NCBI GenBank assembly: GCA_003331625.1
Contig: QOPF01000003.1
Coordinates: 1-64,000, forward strand
Reading direction: 5' to 3'
Source of the DNA: Gammaproteobacteria bacterium
Lineage (GTDB): Bacteria; Pseudomonadota; Gammaproteobacteria; Magnimaribacterales; AG-339-G14
Length of the DNA: 64,000 nucleotides
The notes beneath the pieces were generated by a model. That model saw nothing but the letters and a program-made list of their open reading frames with translations, did not search any database and was not told where the DNA came from. The translations under genes and the position numbers were made by a program. This document shows, one piece after another, positions 61,925 through 64,000 of this stretch (the stretch's first letter is position 1; every line of letters begins with the position of its first letter).

Positions 61925-62377
61925 TTAAAGTAGTTTATTTATTTGATCAAAAGTAAAGCCCCTTTGCGAGAAAAATTTTTTTATCTTTAAAATATCTTTG
62001 CTAGATAAATCTTCGATAATGGAATATTTCTTAATCAACTCTTTTCTTAAAATCATAATCCAATCTATTTCTTCAGAATATACTATTTTTTTAATTAAAG
62101 AATCTTCAATTCCTTTAGAGTTTAATTCATAAGATATTTTTTCTGGACCAAAGCCTTTTAAGGTCCTAGATCTTGTATAGGATTCTGAAAATCTTTCATC
62201 AGATTGTAAGTTTTCTTTTTTTAGCAAGTTTATTTCTTCAAGCAATCTTTCTTTTGAGTCTACCCTATCTTTCAATTTATGATAAAGCTCTTTAAAAGAG
62301 TGCTCTCTTCTTGATAATAAATCTAAAGCTTTAATACGAATATTTTTTTCTTCAATAAAGGATTTTTTAAAGGTCAA
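61925..62377 (-). CDS. recX: RecX regulatory protein
   Basis: 150 residues. ALDLLSRREHSFKELYHKL and SYTRSRTLKGFGPEKISYEL are the RecX tandem three-helix repeat signatures. RecX limits RecA filament growth; recA is not in the window, so the usual recA-recX pairing is broken. It starts with TTG (62377) overlapping the end of the serine hydrolase gene by 11 bases. No other start precedes the conserved region. Confidence 0.85.
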   Translation of the reverse strand: MTFKKSFIEEKNIRIKALDLLSRREHSFKELYHKLKDRVDSKERLLEEINLLKKENLQSDERFSESYTRSRTLKGFGPEKISYELNSKGIEDSLIKKIVYSEEIDWIMILRKELIKKYSIIEDLSSKDILKIKKFFSQRGFTFDQINKLL

Positions 62378-63647
62378 GAGCTTTATAAACTAATTTTTCT
62401 ATTTTGTTACCTATTTCTGGACTTCCAAGGACTTGTGACATATTCACAAAAACAAGATTATTGATTGGGTCAACCCAAAATGAAGTTCTTGCAGCTCCAC
62501 CCCAAAAAAATGAATCATTGCCTCTTTTCATTCTCATTTTTTTTGAGTCCAAAGCTATCCCAACTGTTACTCCCATACCAAAGGAATCGAATTTAAAAGG
62601 CTTAGCTTTCTTTTCAACTTGATTAGAAGTCATGATGGAAACAGTTTCTGGTTTAAGAACTTCTTTTCCGTTTAATGATCCTTTGTTTAGAAGCATAGTT
62701 GCAAACTTTAGATAATCACTAGCTGTTGAGACCAAGCCTGAACCACCATCCTCAATTGAAGCTTTTTGAAAGAAAAAGCTTTTTTCCTTAGGGTCAATTA
62801 AAAATAGTTTATTTTTTTTTGATTTGCTTTCTGGAGTATTTAATCCATATTCTTTAAAACCTTTTTTATGGGCATAGAGATCTATCATCCTATCCTGCTT
62901 CGACTCAGGCACCTCAAAGAAAGTATCATTCATGCCTAAGGGATCAAAAATATTTGCTTTTAAAAAAGAGCCAAAGCTTTGGTTTGAAGCTCGTTCAATA
63001 ACGCAACCTAAAATATCCATTCCTATAGAATACGTCCATTTATCTCCTGGTTGATGTACTAAAGGCAGAGATGCGACTTTTTCAGAAAAAGAACAAACGC
63101 TTGGATAACTTTTTATAGCAGGTCTTTCTAAGGAAACATTATCTAAAAAATAATAGGGATATATTTCCTCTTGATCATATATTTCTTTAATTTTTCCTTT
63201 ATCAACGAAAGAATATGTAAGTCCTGATGAGTGTGTTGCTAAGTCTAAAAGAGTTATTGGTCTTTCAAGATCTTCAAATGATTTATTCTTCTTATTGAAA
63301 ACTTTTGTATTTTTAAACTCAGGAATGTATTTTTCTACTGGATCAAATAGTGAAACTTTTCCTTCTTCAACTAAGATCATTAATGCTGCGCCGGTAATTG
63401 GTTTTGACATTGAGTAGATTCTAAATAAAGAATCCTCTTTTAATGGTGTTTGGTTCTCAATGTCTGAAAATCCTCTAGTATCGGAGAAAATTATCTCACC
63501 ATCTTTATAAATTAAAGTAACAAAACCAGGATAGTTACCTTTTGATATTTCTTTAGAAAGATAACTTGTATATTTAGAAAAATCTAAATCTTCAGAGTAA
63601 ATAAAACCTGAAAGAATAATGGCACATAGACAGATAATTTTTTTCAA
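62367..63647 (-). CDS. Exported serine hydrolase, beta-lactamase-related family
   Basis: 426 residues with a signal peptide (about 1-18). The SxxK motif is S79-M-S-K82, the second motif is WTYSIG, and the third is WGG in FFWGGAARTSF rather than HGG. It is a paralogue-level relative of the protein at 1265 but is periplasmic. Such proteins are esterases or D-aminopeptidases, not proven beta-lactamases. It starts with TTG following AAGGAGATAAA, a strong Shine-Dalgarno, so the non-AUG start is well supported. Confidence 0.88.
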   Translation of the reverse strand: MKKIICLCAIILSGFIYSEDLDFSKYTSYLSKEISKGNYPGFVTLIYKDGEIIFSDTRGFSDIENQTPLKEDSLFRIYSMSKPITGAALMILVEEGKVSLFDPVEKYIPEFKNTKVFNKKNKSFEDLERPITLLDLATHSSGLTYSFVDKGKIKEIYDQEEIYPYYFLDNVSLERPAIKSYPSVCSFSEKVASLPLVHQPGDKWTYSIGMDILGCVIERASNQSFGSFLKANIFDPLGMNDTFFEVPESKQDRMIDLYAHKKGFKEYGLNTPESKSKKNKLFLIDPKEKSFFFQKASIEDGGSGLVSTASDYLKFATMLLNKGSLNGKEVLKPETVSIMTSNQVEKKAKPFKFDSFGMGVTVGIALDSKKMRMKRGNDSFFWGGAARTSFWVDPINNLVFVNMSQVLGSPEIGNKIEKLVYKALDL

Positions 63648-63664
63648 TTTATCTCCTTATAAGT

Positions 63665-64000
63665 TTAATCAATTAAATAAGTGTTAAATAATAAACTATT
63701 TGATGCAAAGTTTTTATACTCTTCGCAATGATTAATGAACTTATTTTCCTTAATTATATTAAGATCTTTAGAAAAAAAGTCAGTCTCTACCAAAATAACA
63801 AAATCAAAATCCATATTCTTAAACAAGGGAATTAGTAAATTTCTGTTATAGAACTTTTCAGAAAATAAAGATGAATTCTTTATCCTTTCTTGTAAATAAT
63901 TTAAGTCAAAACCGTCTTTTATTTTGCAAAAACCTATATAGGTCTGATCGCCATCAGAGAAAGAATAATCACTATTAACATTTATCTCATAAAATCTTTG
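63665..64000 (-). CDS. 3' part of an unrecognised gene, cut by the window edge
   Basis: An open frame runs without stops from the right edge (64000) to a TAA at 63665-63667, 111 codons. Its codon use resembles neighbouring genes and it ends 17 bases upstream of the serine hydrolase start, on the same strand, so it is probably the preceding gene in that operon. Visible features are FSDGDQTYIGFC and an acidic, aromatic C-terminus. I do not recognise the family; the N-terminus is missing. Confidence 0.55.
   Translation of the reverse strand, partial: QRFYEINVNSDYSFSDGDQTYIGFCKIKDGFDLNYLQERIKNSSLFSEKFYNRNLLIPLFKNMDFDFVILVETDFFSKDLNIIKENKFINHCEEYKNFASNSLLFNTYLID

Noticed and set aside
1-64000. 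Prophage, insertion sequence, CRISPR or toxin-antitoxin content
   Set aside because: No transposase, integrase, terminal repeats, regularly spaced repeats or recognised toxin pairs were seen on either strand.

Overview
The window is a compact, AT-rich (roughly two-thirds A+T by eye) bacterial chromosome segment, read here as 60 protein genes (one cut by the right edge), five complete tRNA genes, one tRNA fragment and one probable structured non-coding RNA. Gene content and order are gammaproteobacterial: tig-clpP-clpX-lon-hupB-ppiD, rnhA-dnaQ-gltX, purM-purN with DUF3108 beside DUF2066 and hda, and dnaX-recR. Strong AT bias, very short or negative intergenic distances, a large TonB-dependent receptor, many short-chain dehydrogenases, metallo-beta-lactamase-fold and serine beta-lactamase-fold hydrolases, a CoA-transferase and FabY-type fatty acid initiation suggest a streamlined marine heterotroph of the SAR86 type. 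That lineage call is inference. I see no prophage, insertion sequence, CRISPR array or integrase.

Left part (1-9.3 kb): an accessory metabolic block. It holds a tRNA-Ala fragment, a secreted hypothetical, an MBL-fold protein, a serine hydrolase plus a TauD-type dioxygenase, then a minus-strand operon of CaiB/BaiF CoA-transferase, GPH-type transporter and an unusual Gfo/Idh/MocA-aldo/keto reductase fusion. This operon is divergent from an alkylsulfatase-like hydrolase. From 9.1 to 20.1 kb: Trm112-gltX-dnaQ-rnhA, gloB, a LysM lytic transglycosylase, and a TonB receptor followed by oppA, oppB and oppC without the ATPases.

Centre (20-43 kb): fabI, the protein quality-control island (ppiD, hupB, lon, clpX, clpP, tig), tRNA-His, tRNA-Arg and tRNA-Pro, folD, an acyl-CoA synthetase, a FabY-like ketoacyl synthase, folE-maf, gpsA, a patatin, a DASS-family symporter, the candidate ncRNA with a strong terminator, a dehydrogenase with panD, tRNA-Asp, a PhoD-type phosphatase and tRNA-Val.

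Right part (43-64 kb): a biotin-dependent acyl-CoA carboxylase pair facing an enoyl-CoA hydratase and an AtuA homologue (an Atu/Liu-like branched acyl-CoA block), an EamA transporter, xseA, an M23 lipoprotein, a TlpA-like thioredoxin, sppA, hda with an apparently lost P-loop, a CDP-alcohol phosphatidyltransferase, DUF2066, purM-purN-DUF3108, dcd, recR-dnaX-recX, a second serine hydrolase and a truncated unknown gene.

Best leads: the four-hairpin RNA at about 40.05-40.24 kb; the fused oxidoreductase operon; an A10 tract in dnaX that could yield a shorter gamma-like product; the degenerate Hda P-loop; and extreme compaction with ten convergent pairs that overlap or nearly abut, stop-start couplings on TTG, and apparently leaderless starts.
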